DNA of 15,281 bases from Actinomycetota bacterium (lineage in GTDB: Bacteria; Actinomycetota; Actinomycetes; S36-B12). This document shows, piece by piece, positions 6,875 to 12,681 of the stretch (positions are counted from its first letter, which is position 1; the number at the start of each line of letters is the position of its first letter). The translations under genes and the position numbers were made by a program. Location: assembly GCA_009700485.1 (NCBI GenBank), contig WLLZ01000038.1, forward strand, positions 1-15,281, written 5' to 3'. The notes under the pieces were generated by a model, which saw only the letters and a list, made by a program, of their open reading frames with translations, was not told the DNA's origin and searched no databases.

Positions 6875-6882
6875 GTGAAACG
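6867..6882. promoter_or_regulatory. parS site 2, overlapping the rsmG start codon
   Basis: TGTTCCACGTGAAACG matches the parS consensus at 14 of 16 positions and keeps the central CACGTG. The CC variant at positions 5-6 is common among actinobacterial parS sites. It spans the jag-rsmG junction, and its core supplies the GTG start of rsmG. Confidence 0.88.
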
Positions 6883-6886
6883 TCGG

Positions 6887-7450
6887 TTAACTGGTCCGAA
6901 TGACTACGCAGCGCTTGGGGTCTTCACCCTCGGATTCGCTATTGAGCCCAGCCTCGGCGACCGCATCGTGGACGACCTTTCGCTCAAATGCGGTCATCGG
7001 GGCCATCTTTACTGCCTCGCCGGTGCTGCGTGCTTCTTCAATCGCAATCTTCGCTTCTTCGACCAGAGCCGCTCTCCGAGCCGCCCGGTGCCCGCCGATG
7101 TCTAACATCAACCGTGAACGCTCGCCCGTCTCCCGGGCCGCCGCCAAGCGGGTCAACTCTTGAAGTGCATCAAGTACCTCACCGCCATCACCAACAAGAA
7201 GGTGAAGATCCCCAGTTTTAACCTCGACTACCGAAACCATCGCTCGGTTGCCTTCGACATCAATATCAATATCCCCATCAAGGTCGGTAATATCAAGGAG
7301 GGCCTCGAGGTAATCAGCTGCGGCATCGCCTTCGCTCTCTAAAAGGCGTTGGCCCGACAACTTCCCTTCGCCCTCTTCAGGGGTGGGCTCGTTTTCGTTA
7401 TCAACAACGGTTTCAATTTCGTCTAAAACGGTCTCGGTGTTATCGCTCAT
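6887..7450 (-). CDS. jag: Jag/KhpB-type RNA-binding protein (KH + R3H domains)
   Basis: The product is about 187 residues. An acidic N-terminus of about 45 residues (rich in Glu, Asp and Thr) stands in place of the Jag_N domain seen in firmicutes. A KH domain follows at roughly 45-115, with the loop VGDGGEVLDALQELTRLA, and then an R3H domain with the Arg-x3-His signature in FERKVVHDAV and a C-terminal strand KRCVVIRTS. Family members bind RNA and are tied to cell-division and wall control in firmicutes; the actinobacterial role is less clear. The second ATG (7450) was preferred because the GGAG ribosome-binding site abuts the first ATG (7456) but is well spaced for the second. It directly follows yidC (9 bp from stop to start). 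The KH loop carries an Asp where basic residues are usual. Confidence 0.93.
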   Translation of the reverse strand: MSDNTETVLDEIETVVDNENEPTPEEGEGKLSGQRLLESEGDAAADYLEALLDITDLDGDIDIDVEGNRAMVSVVEVKTGDLHLLVGDGGEVLDALQELTRLAAARETGERSRLMLDIGGHRAARRAALVEEAKIAIEEARSTGEAVKMAPMTAFERKVVHDAVAEAGLNSESEGEDPKRCVVIRTS

Positions 7451-7459
7451 AGTCATCTC

Positions 7460-8398
7460 CTACTGCTTGCCCTTGCGCTTGCTGCGCGAAGCTTTTTTGG
7501 GTTGAACACGCGGCGTATTGTTTTCCGACGCTGCATCGGGATCCTCAATTGATTCGATGGCTGGAGCTTTCGCGCTGGCCTTAGCCGCCTTACGAGCCTC
7601 CTTGGCCTCAAAAGCTGGAGTACCAGGTTGCGGGCTATTGCGAATCACGTAGAACTGTTGCCCCATTGACCAAAGGTTGGTGGTGAACCAGTAAATAAGA
7701 ACACCGATAGGGAAGTTGATACCACCGATGGCGAACATTAAAGGGAACACATACAGCATAATTTTCTGCTGCTTCACCATCGGGTTATCAGGCGCGCTGT
7801 TCTTCACTATCAATTGCCGTTGGGTTAAGAAAGTGGTTGTCGTCATCAAGATAATGAGAATGAATGCAACGACCCTCGTATAGATCGGCATGAAACCATC
7901 AGCGGCTACTTCATCCGCGCCCATGAATGTGCCGTACAACGGCGCACCGAAAATTGACGCCTCGCGTGCTTGCAGCAGAAGGTCTTGGTACTGCGGCCAC
8001 TTAAATACCCCTTCTGGCACATTCATAGCGATACCTTGCAAAACCCCAAATAGCGCAAAGAAAATTGGCGCTTGTAGCAATATCGGTAAGCATGATGAAA
8101 GCGGGTTGGTACCGGTCTCCTTATAGAGTTTCATCATCTCTTGTGATTGCTTTTCACGATCGCCCGCGTACTTCTTTTGGATCTCTTTCATTTGCGGTTG
8201 AATAATCTGCAAGTTGCGCTGCGATTTGATCTGCTTAACAAAGAGCGGGATCAATGCGATACGAATAACGATGACTAGGCCGACGATGGAGAACGCCCAA
8301 GTCCAGCCACTTGCTGGATCCATAAAAATACTAAGTAGTTGATGGAACTGCACCAGGATCCAACTAACACCGGTGCGTAGCCAATCAAGAATGAACAT
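7460..8398 (-). CDS. yidC: membrane protein insertase YidC
   Basis: YidC inserts proteins into the cytoplasmic membrane, alone or with SecYEG. The 312-residue protein is the short form without the large periplasmic domain of E. coli, as usual in Gram-positives. Helix 2 carries the groove arginine (IVIRIALIPLFVKQIKSQRN, about residues 43-62). A cytoplasmic coiled hairpin (KKYAGDREKQSQEMMKLYKE) follows, then TNPLSSCLPILLQAPIFFAL, a helix ending in TTFLTQRQL, and the last pair MLYVFPLMFAIGGINFPIGV and IYWFTTNLWSMGQQF. The tail is lysine/arginine-rich, suited to ribosome contact. The ATG at 8398 was taken; its AAGGA ribosome-binding site overlaps the yidD stop but is 14 nt away, longer than usual. 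It lies between yidD and jag in one operon. Confidence 0.96.
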   Translation of the reverse strand: MFILDWLRTGVSWILVQFHQLLSIFMDPASGWTWAFSIVGLVIVIRIALIPLFVKQIKSQRNLQIIQPQMKEIQKKYAGDREKQSQEMMKLYKETGTNPLSSCLPILLQAPIFFALFGVLQGIAMNVPEGVFKWPQYQDLLLQAREASIFGAPLYGTFMGADEVAADGFMPIYTRVVAFILIILMTTTTFLTQRQLIVKNSAPDNPMVKQQKIMLYVFPLMFAIGGINFPIGVLIYWFTTNLWSMGQQFYVIRNSPQPGTPAFEAKEARKAAKASAKAPAIESIEDPDAASENNTPRVQPKKASRSKRKGKQ

Positions 8399-8415
8399 GG
8401 GTTGTGTTCACGTCC

Positions 8416-8796
8416 TTACGTTTGCGTTCGCGGAACCGGAAGACCGGCTGCAACATCGGGTGGTTGCGGGGTTGAACGCGGGCGTCCATCAGGAAGTATC
8501 TCCGGTCGCCATTTACCTGCTGACGGTACCGGATCCAACCCGCCACCGTTAAACGGATTACATCTCAGTAGTCGCCAGGTGGCCAAGCCGGTGCCTTTTA
8601 AGGACCCGTGGCTACGAATCACCCCAAATCCATACGAGGAGCAACTTGGGTGAAATCGGCAACTAGCCGGTAGCAACGGCGAGATAAGCAGTTGGTAAGC
8701 CCGGATAACTGCCAACTCCAGCCATTTGATGGGCCAACCCACGGAGTGATCCCATAGCCACAGGAAACCCCGGCCGAAGCCATTGATCTCGGTCAT
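8416..8796 (-). CDS. yidD: membrane protein insertion efficiency factor YidD
   Basis: YidD is a small membrane-associated protein that helps YidC-dependent insertion. The 126-residue protein has the family core RAYQLLISPLLPASCRFHPS followed by CSSYGFGVIRSHGSLKG, and ends the domain with RCNPFNGGGLDPVP. The conserved cysteines and the H-P-S-C-S-x-Y signature are present. About 30 residues of N-terminal leader and a proline-rich C-terminal tail make it slightly longer than the 70-110 residues common in the family. Its ATG overlaps the rnpA stop by 4 bp (ATGA), so translation is probably coupled to rnpA. Confidence 0.95.
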   Translation of the reverse strand: MTEINGFGRGFLWLWDHSVGWPIKWLELAVIRAYQLLISPLLPASCRFHPSCSSYGFGVIRSHGSLKGTGLATWRLLRCNPFNGGGLDPVPSAGKWRPEILPDGRPRSTPQPPDVAAGLPVPRTQT

Positions 8797-9158
8797 GATC
8801 GATCTCGTTTAGCGCCGGCCTTAGCCACCACCGCGCGAATGAGGCCTCCAAGCTCAGCCTGGAGCACCGGCTTTGACACCTGCGCAGCCGTGGGTAGTGC
8901 CCGAACCACTAACCTTGAACCGGGGGGTAACTCCGCTAGCAGCGCCTGGCAGCCCGCCCTGAGTTGCCTGGTAACCCGGTGGCGCACCACTGAACCGCCA
9001 ACCGCCGAACTAACGGTGAACCCAACCTTGGCAGGGCCAGTAGCCCCTGGCGGCAGGTAAAAGTGGGCAACTAGATGAGTTTGGGCTACGCGGTAGCCAT
9101 TTCGTGTGGTTACGGTGAATTCAGCCGACGAGCGCAGCCGGTGGGAGGCAGTCAACAT
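8793..9158 (-). CDS. rnpA: ribonuclease P protein component
   Basis: RnpA is the protein subunit that, with the rnpB RNA (not in this window), removes 5' leaders from tRNA precursors. The 121-residue product starts MLTASHRLRSSAEFTVTTRNGYR, shows VGFTVSSAVGGSVVRHRV, and has the RNR-type helix written RHRVTRQLR; His for Asn here is also familiar from mycobacterial RnpA. VVRALPTA follows. Length and order fit the family. The gene starts 18 bp after the rpmH stop and has only a weak ribosome-binding site, so it is probably co-transcribed with rpmH, the usual arrangement. Confidence 0.95.
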   Translation of the reverse strand: MLTASHRLRSSAEFTVTTRNGYRVAQTHLVAHFYLPPGATGPAKVGFTVSSAVGGSVVRHRVTRQLRAGCQALLAELPPGSRLVVRALPTAAQVSKPVLQAELGGLIRAVVAKAGAKRDRS

Positions 9159-9176
9159 GACCGACCCAACTTAAGG

Positions 9177-9311
9177 TCAGGCAGAAAGGCGAGTACGGCC
9201 CTTGGCGCGACGTGCGGCCAAGATGCCACGGCCCGCGCGGGTGCGCATCCGAAGGCGAAACCCGTGCGTCTTAGCCCGACGCCGGGTGTTCGGCTGGAAA
9301 GTGCGCTTCAT
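9177..9311 (-). CDS. rpmH: 50S ribosomal protein L34
   Basis: The 44-residue, highly basic protein reads MKRTFQPNTRRRAKTHGFRL at its start and ends GRTRLSA, a near-exact match to the L34 pattern. L34 is a small rRNA-binding protein of the large ribosomal subunit. The start at 9311 was chosen because it begins at the conserved MKRTFQPN and has AGGAG 6 nt upstream. A longer in-frame ATG at 9416 adds 35 residues unlike L34 and runs through the promoter region. The gene diverges from dnaA. Confidence 0.97.
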   Translation of the reverse strand: MKRTFQPNTRRRAKTHGFRLRMRTRAGRGILAARRAKGRTRLSA

Positions 9312-9346
9312 TGGAAACTCCTGTTGGCTGGGAAGAGTGCTCACTG

Positions 9347-9376
9347 AGCGTACGGACTCACTGGGTCGCTCGTCAA
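9347..9376 (-). promoter_or_regulatory. candidate rpmH promoter
   Basis: On the minus strand, TTGACG (9376-9371) is followed after 18 nt by TACGCT (9352-9347), which fits the actinobacterial -10 pattern TAnnnT. It is about 35 bp upstream of the rpmH start and would drive rpmH, rnpA and the genes after them. Confidence 0.6.
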
Positions 9377-9424
9377 ACCGGGGTACTAATTGTTGGATTT
9401 TGAGCTTGAACTTCACCCCCCGGG

Positions 9425-9453
9425 TTGTGCTCTAGGGGCTGATTGATTATGTT
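9425..9453 (+). promoter_or_regulatory. candidate dnaA promoter
   Basis: TTGTGC (9425-9430) and TATGTT (9448-9453, TAnnnT) are separated by 17 nt. This lies 80 bp before the dnaA start and just upstream of a DnaA-box pair, so DnaA autoregulation of the transcript is plausible. Confidence 0.5.
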
Positions 9454-9474
9454 AGGGACTTCGGCCCAAGAAAT

Positions 9475-9506
9475 GCGTCCACATCTGTGGATAAACATGT
9501 GGATAG
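9475..9506. promoter_or_regulatory. DnaA boxes in the dnaA leader
   Basis: TGTGGATAA (9486-9494) is a perfect box on the minus strand. TGTGGATAG (9498-9506) differs at one base. GCGTCCACA (9475-9483) is a weaker box facing the other way. They lie between the candidate promoter and the dnaA start codon, as expected for autoregulation. Confidence 0.75.
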
Positions 9507-9532
9507 TTTGCTGATAACGGACGGGAAACACC

Positions 9533-10981
9533 ATGGTTGAGCAGGTTGGCACCGCCACCACAGATCTTGCACAAATTTGGGCACAAACCTTGGCCTCACT
9601 CGCCGACGGGGTTTTAACCCCACAACAGAGTGCATTTGTGGCATTAACCAGACCCCTGGGCCTCGTTGAAGATACGGCGCTGATCGCCGCACCCAATGAA
9701 TTTACTAAAGATGTGCTCGAAACCCGTTTGAAGCCAATGGTTGTGCAGGCTCTTTCAGAGACTTTGGGACGTGAAGTCCGCCTTGCTGTCACGGTTGACC
9801 CAACTATCGCACCCGATTTTGATGACCTTGCCACAGATGAAGTCGCTGATGCCACCTACGCTGACGCCCTTGATGTGTTACCTGAGGTATCACAGCGCCA
9901 AGAAGAACGCCCGGGCACTGGCTCACCTGGTACTCGCGCAGAGGATGCGCGTCTGAACTCTAAGTACACCTTTGACACTTTCGTTATCGGCTCGAGTAAC
10001 CGCTTCGCCCACGCCGCTGCGGTTGCCGTAGCTGAGCAGCCAGCACGTGCCTATAACCCACTTTTTATCTACGGCGGCTCGGGGCTTGGTAAGACCCATT
10101 TACTCCACGCCATCGGCCACTACACCCGAACTCTTTATAAAGGTACCCGGGTGAGGTATGTGAGCTCAGAAGAATTTACCAATGAATTTATTAACAGTAT
10201 CCGCGATGACAAGGCCGCCAATTTTCAACGCCGGTATCGCGATGTTGACGTATTGTTAGTTGACGATATTCAGTTCCTAAGCGGAAAAGTCCAGACGCAG
10301 GAAGAGTTTTTCCATACTTTTAACACGTTGCATAATGCTAATAAGCAAATAGTTGTGACCTCGGATTTACCACCGAAACAGCTACCGGATTTTGAAGATC
10401 GGATGCGCTCACGATTTGAGTGGGGCCTAATCACCGACGTTCAGCCCCCTGACCTTGAAACCCGTATCGCTATCCTTCGTAAGAAGAGTGTGCAAGAGAG
10501 GTTGGTCGCTCCACCTGAAGTTCTCGAATACATCGCTTCCAAGATTTCCACGAACATTCGTGAACTTGAGGGTGCCTTGATCCGTGTGACCGCATTTGCT
10601 TCATTAAACCGCCAACCCGTTGACTTAGCGATAACTGAAGTAGTACTCAAGGACCTTTTCCCTTCGGAGACCGGCCCGGAAATCACGGCGGCTCAAATTA
10701 TGGCTGCGTCGGCCACTTACTTTGGTGTGACAATTGAAGACTTATGCGGCGCAAGTAGATCCAGGGTGTTGGTTACCGCCCGCCAGATAGCGATGTACCT
10801 CTGCCGGGAGTTAACCGATTTATCGCTGCCGAAGATTGGCCAAGCTTTTGGGGGACGCGATCACACCACGGTTATGCACGCTGACCGTAAAATTCGTCAC
10901 CTAATGGCTGAACGGCGGAGTTTATTTAATCAAGTCACTGATTTGACCAGCCGAATAAAGTCGCAACCGCGGTCGATGTAA
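9533..10981 (+). CDS. dnaA: chromosomal replication initiator DnaA
   Basis: DnaA binds boxes in oriC, forms an ATP-dependent helix on DNA and opens the duplex. The 482-residue protein has domain I at about 1-85 (helicase and partner contact), a short, acidic domain II linker to about 140, then the AAA+ domain beginning with YTFDTFVIGSSNRFAHAAAV. Walker A GGSGLGKT is at about 181-188 and Walker B VLLVDDIQFL at about 239-248. TSDLPP, the arginine region DRMRSRFEWGL and the sensor-2 stretch NIRELEGALIRV follow. Domain IV ends with the DNA-binding signature GRDHTTVMHADRKI (about 442-455). Domain II is short compared with Streptomyces. The start codon is ATG with a modest ribosome-binding site (GGA, then GGGA). 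The gene points away from rpmH and into oriC. Confidence 0.98.
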   Translation: MVEQVGTATTDLAQIWAQTLASLADGVLTPQQSAFVALTRPLGLVEDTALIAAPNEFTKDVLETRLKPMVVQALSETLGREVRLAVTVDPTIAPDFDDLATDEVADATYADALDVLPEVSQRQEERPGTGSPGTRAEDARLNSKYTFDTFVIGSSNRFAHAAAVAVAEQPARAYNPLFIYGGSGLGKTHLLHAIGHYTRTLYKGTRVRYVSSEEFTNEFINSIRDDKAANFQRRYRDVDVLLVDDIQFLSGKVQTQEEFFHTFNTLHNANKQIVVTSDLPPKQLPDFEDRMRSRFEWGLITDVQPPDLETRIAILRKKSVQERLVAPPEVLEYIASKISTNIRELEGALIRVTAFASLNRQPVDLAITEVVLKDLFPSETGPEITAAQIMAASATYFGVTIEDLCGASRSRVLVTARQIAMYLCRELTDLSLPKIGQAFGGRDHTTVMHADRKIRHLMAERRSLFNQVTDLTSRIKSQPRSM

Positions 10982-11051
10982 CACCGCCGAAAATATCATT
11001 TATTTATCCCAGAAGAACTCTTTTGTCACATCCGTATCCCTAATCCCCATG

Positions 11052-11096
11052 TTACCCACACCTGTGGACGATAATTGTGGATAATCCTGTGGATAA
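11052..11096. promoter_or_regulatory. oriC DnaA-box cluster A
   Basis: Four boxes in 45 bp: TTACCCACA (11052-11060, plus, one mismatch), TGTGGACGA (11063-11071, minus, complement of TCGTCCACA), TGTGGATAA (11076-11084, minus, perfect) and TGTGGATAA (11088-11096, minus, perfect). The last runs into the AT-rich patch at 11093-11112. Confidence 0.85.
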
Positions 11097-11145
11097 ATCT
11101 TTAAAAATTACCAGTTTCTCCTTGCATCCCCATTAGTGGGTAACT

Positions 11146-11195
11146 TGTGGATAAACCTGGTTCGTGGGCGCAAATTCCTTCTTTTTTGTGGACAA
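11146..11195 (-). promoter_or_regulatory. oriC DnaA-box pair B
   Basis: TGTGGATAA (11146-11154) is perfect. TGTGGACAA (11187-11195) is the complement of TTGTCCACA, the form favoured in high-GC actinobacteria. A weaker site, AGTGGGTAA, is at 11135-11143. Confidence 0.85.
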
Positions 11196-11245
11196 CCTTG
11201 GGTAAAAACCCTGCCTCTGGTGCACGGCGCCAATCTTTTCCACCT

Positions 11246-11254
11246 TCGTCCACA
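11246..11254 (+). promoter_or_regulatory. oriC DnaA box C, plus-oriented
   Basis: TCGTCCACA differs at one base from TTGTCCACA. It is the first clear box facing dnaN after the minus-facing group, and marks the orientation switch inside oriC. Confidence 0.65.
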
Positions 11255-11321
11255 AGACCCTTGGCCGGCGCCCCCAGTTAATCCCCACCTAAAAACCTCT
11301 AGGCCACTGGTAAATTTGCCC

Positions 11322-11367
11322 TTATCCCCAGTTTCCACAGCACCTACTACGACTACTACCTCTACCT
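11322..11367 (+). other. candidate DnaA-trio / basal unwinding element
   Basis: Two abutting boxes, TTATCCCCA (11322-11330) and GTTTCCACA (11331-11339), are followed after four bases by a run of triplets from 11344: CTA, CTA, CGA, CTA, CTA, CCT, CTA, CCT. Its complement is the 3'-GAT-5' repeat described as the DnaA-trio in the Bacillus subtilis basal unwinding system, where DnaA grips one strand next to a box. The order box, spacer, trios, then AT-rich DNA (from 11367) and the direction toward dnaN are the same. The function is inferred from this match. Confidence 0.7.
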
Positions 11368-11425
11368 TTTATTGGAGTTACAAACCAACATTGGTGATTG
11401 ATCTGGGGATTACCCTCATGGACTC

Positions 11426-11434
11426 ATATCCACA
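11426..11434 (+). promoter_or_regulatory. oriC DnaA box D, dnaN-proximal
   Basis: ATATCCACA differs at one base from TTATCCACA. It sits just upstream of the palindromes that precede dnaN. Confidence 0.6.
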
Positions 11435-11436
11435 CC

Positions 11437-11464
11437 GGTCTAGACCTTCCACTAGTGATCACTA
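11437..11464. promoter_or_regulatory. two perfect palindromes upstream of dnaN
   Basis: GGTCTAGACC (11437-11446) and TAGTGATCACTA (11453-11464) are perfect palindromes separated by 6 bp. They lie about 85-110 bp before the dnaN start. They could be operators or origin-binding protein sites; no known protein is assigned. Confidence 0.5.
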
Positions 11465-11509
11465 CGCTCGCCTGACACACTGGGCCCTTCACCAAAGGGT
11501 TACTCAATT

Positions 11510-11528
11510 CCGGTGCCTGAAGCACCGG
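11510..11528 (+). other. hairpin in the dnaN leader
   Basis: CCGGTGC and GCACCGG pair perfectly (7 bp) around the loop CTGAA. There is no T-run after it, so it is not an intrinsic terminator. It ends 10 bp before the GGAGG ribosome-binding site and may affect dnaN mRNA stability or translation. Confidence 0.5.
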
Positions 11529-11548
11529 TGTCTCAACTGGAGGCGATC

Positions 11549-12679
11549 GTGAAGTTTCGTGTCGAGCGTGATGTCCTCGCTGACGCAGTCGCTTGGGCTG
11601 CCCGCACCCTGCCGACCCGTCCCGCGCTACCGGTATTAGCCGGTTTAGTCCTAACAGCCGAGGGCGATTTCTTAACACTTAGTAGTTTTGACTACGAGGT
11701 CTCAGCGCGAGTTGAACTACCGGTCAGTGTTACCGAACCAGGAACCACTTTGGTATCGGGGCGCCTCCTTGCCGATATTGCGCGGTCACTGCCAGCGCAA
11801 CCCGTTGTCATTGAGAGTGAAGGCACCCGCATTGTTATTACCTGCGGGAGATCATCTTTTACCCTGCCAACTTTGCCCGTCGAGGATTACCCGCAGTTAC
11901 CAGCAATGCCTGCAACATCTGGAACAGTCGAGGGCGCACTATTTGCTGCCGCGGTTGCCCAGGTGGCAATAGCTGCTGGCCGCGATGACACCCTGCCAAC
12001 ACTGACCGGTATTCGTGTTGAAATTGAAGGCGGCAACATTGTTTTAGCAGCGACCGACAGGTACCGACTTGCAGTGCGTGAATTTAACTGGCAGCCAGAT
12101 TCACCCAAAATCTCTACCAACGCACTGATCCCAGCGCGCACCTTGGCCGACACCGCTAAAGCCCTTGCCTCCGTAGATCAAGTATTCATCGCTTTAGGTG
12201 CCCAGGGCACAGGTGAAGGATTAATTGGTTTCGAAGGTAATGGCCGGCGTACTACCACGCGCCTATTGGATGGTGAGTTCCCGAAGTACCGCACCTTGCT
12301 CCCGAGTGAAGCCGCAACGGTAGCCACCGTCGATACCTCTGAGTTGGCTGATGCGGTCAAGCGGGTGTCCTTGGTCGCTGAGAGAAATACCCCCGTCCGC
12401 TTAGCCTTTGAGGGCTCAGAAGTCGTACTTCGGGCAGGTGCGGGAGATGACGCACAAGCTAGTGAAGCCGTAGCTTGCAATATCGATGGTGATGGGCTAG
12501 AAATCGCCTTCAACCCCACCTATCTTCTCGATGGATTAACGTCCGTCGACAGGGCAATAACTCGGTTCTCATTTACCCAAGCAACCCGACCAGCCGTGTT
12601 ATCTGGGTTGGCTGAAGCGGGCGACAAACCAAGTGATGAGTACCGCTACCTGCTTATGCCGGTACGTCTGACTGGCTGA
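11549..12679 (+). CDS. dnaN: DNA polymerase III sliding clamp (beta subunit)
   Basis: DnaN is the ring-shaped dimer that holds DNA polymerase III on DNA. The 376-residue protein begins VKFRVERDVLADAVAWAART, the conserved actinobacterial N-terminus, and contains three clamp domains. Recognisable parts are LPVLAGLVL, TLPTLTGIRVEIEGG followed by VLAATDRYRLAV (about residues 150-175), and the C-terminal hydrophobic end YLLMPVRLTG. The GTG start at 11549 was chosen over an in-frame ATG at 11513 because GGAGG (11539-11543) is 5 nt before it, and the family sequence starts there; the length then equals that of Streptomyces DnaN. recF follows after 2 bp. Confidence 0.97.
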   Translation: MKFRVERDVLADAVAWAARTLPTRPALPVLAGLVLTAEGDFLTLSSFDYEVSARVELPVSVTEPGTTLVSGRLLADIARSLPAQPVVIESEGTRIVITCGRSSFTLPTLPVEDYPQLPAMPATSGTVEGALFAAAVAQVAIAAGRDDTLPTLTGIRVEIEGGNIVLAATDRYRLAVREFNWQPDSPKISTNALIPARTLADTAKALASVDQVFIALGAQGTGEGLIGFEGNGRRTTTRLLDGEFPKYRTLLPSEAATVATVDTSELADAVKRVSLVAERNTPVRLAFEGSEVVLRAGAGDDAQASEAVACNIDGDGLEIAFNPTYLLDGLTSVDRAITRFSFTQATRPAVLSGLAEAGDKPSDEYRYLLMPVRLTG

Positions 12680-12681
12680 TC

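Larger units (their letters stand above)
10982..11548. other. oriC: chromosomal replication origin oriC
   Basis: This 567-bp non-coding stretch between dnaA and dnaN holds at least nine DnaA-box-like 9-mers, three of them perfect (TGTGGATAA at 11076-11084, 11088-11096 and 11146-11154), AT-rich patches (about 10990-11010 and 11093-11112) and a box-plus-trinucleotide element at 11322-11367. Boxes on the left half face mostly minus, and those from 11246 on face plus. The dnaN-proximal end has palindromes and a hairpin. Location, box density and AT-rich segments together make the origin assignment firm; replication itself is not shown by the sequence. Confidence 0.95.

Noticed and set aside
6303..6878. 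191-codon open frame on the plus strand opposite rsmG
   Set aside because: The product is low-complexity Ser/Thr/Pro/Arg with no domain, and the opposite strand holds a clear RsmG.
8402..8653. Plus-strand frame opposite yidD
   Set aside because: Shadow of yidD; no motif and no ribosome-binding site of note.
9312..9416. N-terminal extension of the L34 gene from an ATG at 9416
   Set aside because: The added residues do not resemble L34, the extension would cover the rpmH promoter hexamers, and the inner ATG has a strong AGGAG.
11513..11548. Upstream ATG start for dnaN
   Set aside because: It lies within a hairpin and lacks a ribosome-binding site; the GTG at 11549 has GGAGG 5 nt away and begins at the conserved clamp N-terminus.
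11136..11552. 138-codon plus-strand frame within oriC
   Set aside because: It passes through DnaA boxes and the trio, has a Thr/Pro-rich random composition, and lacks any recognisable motif.
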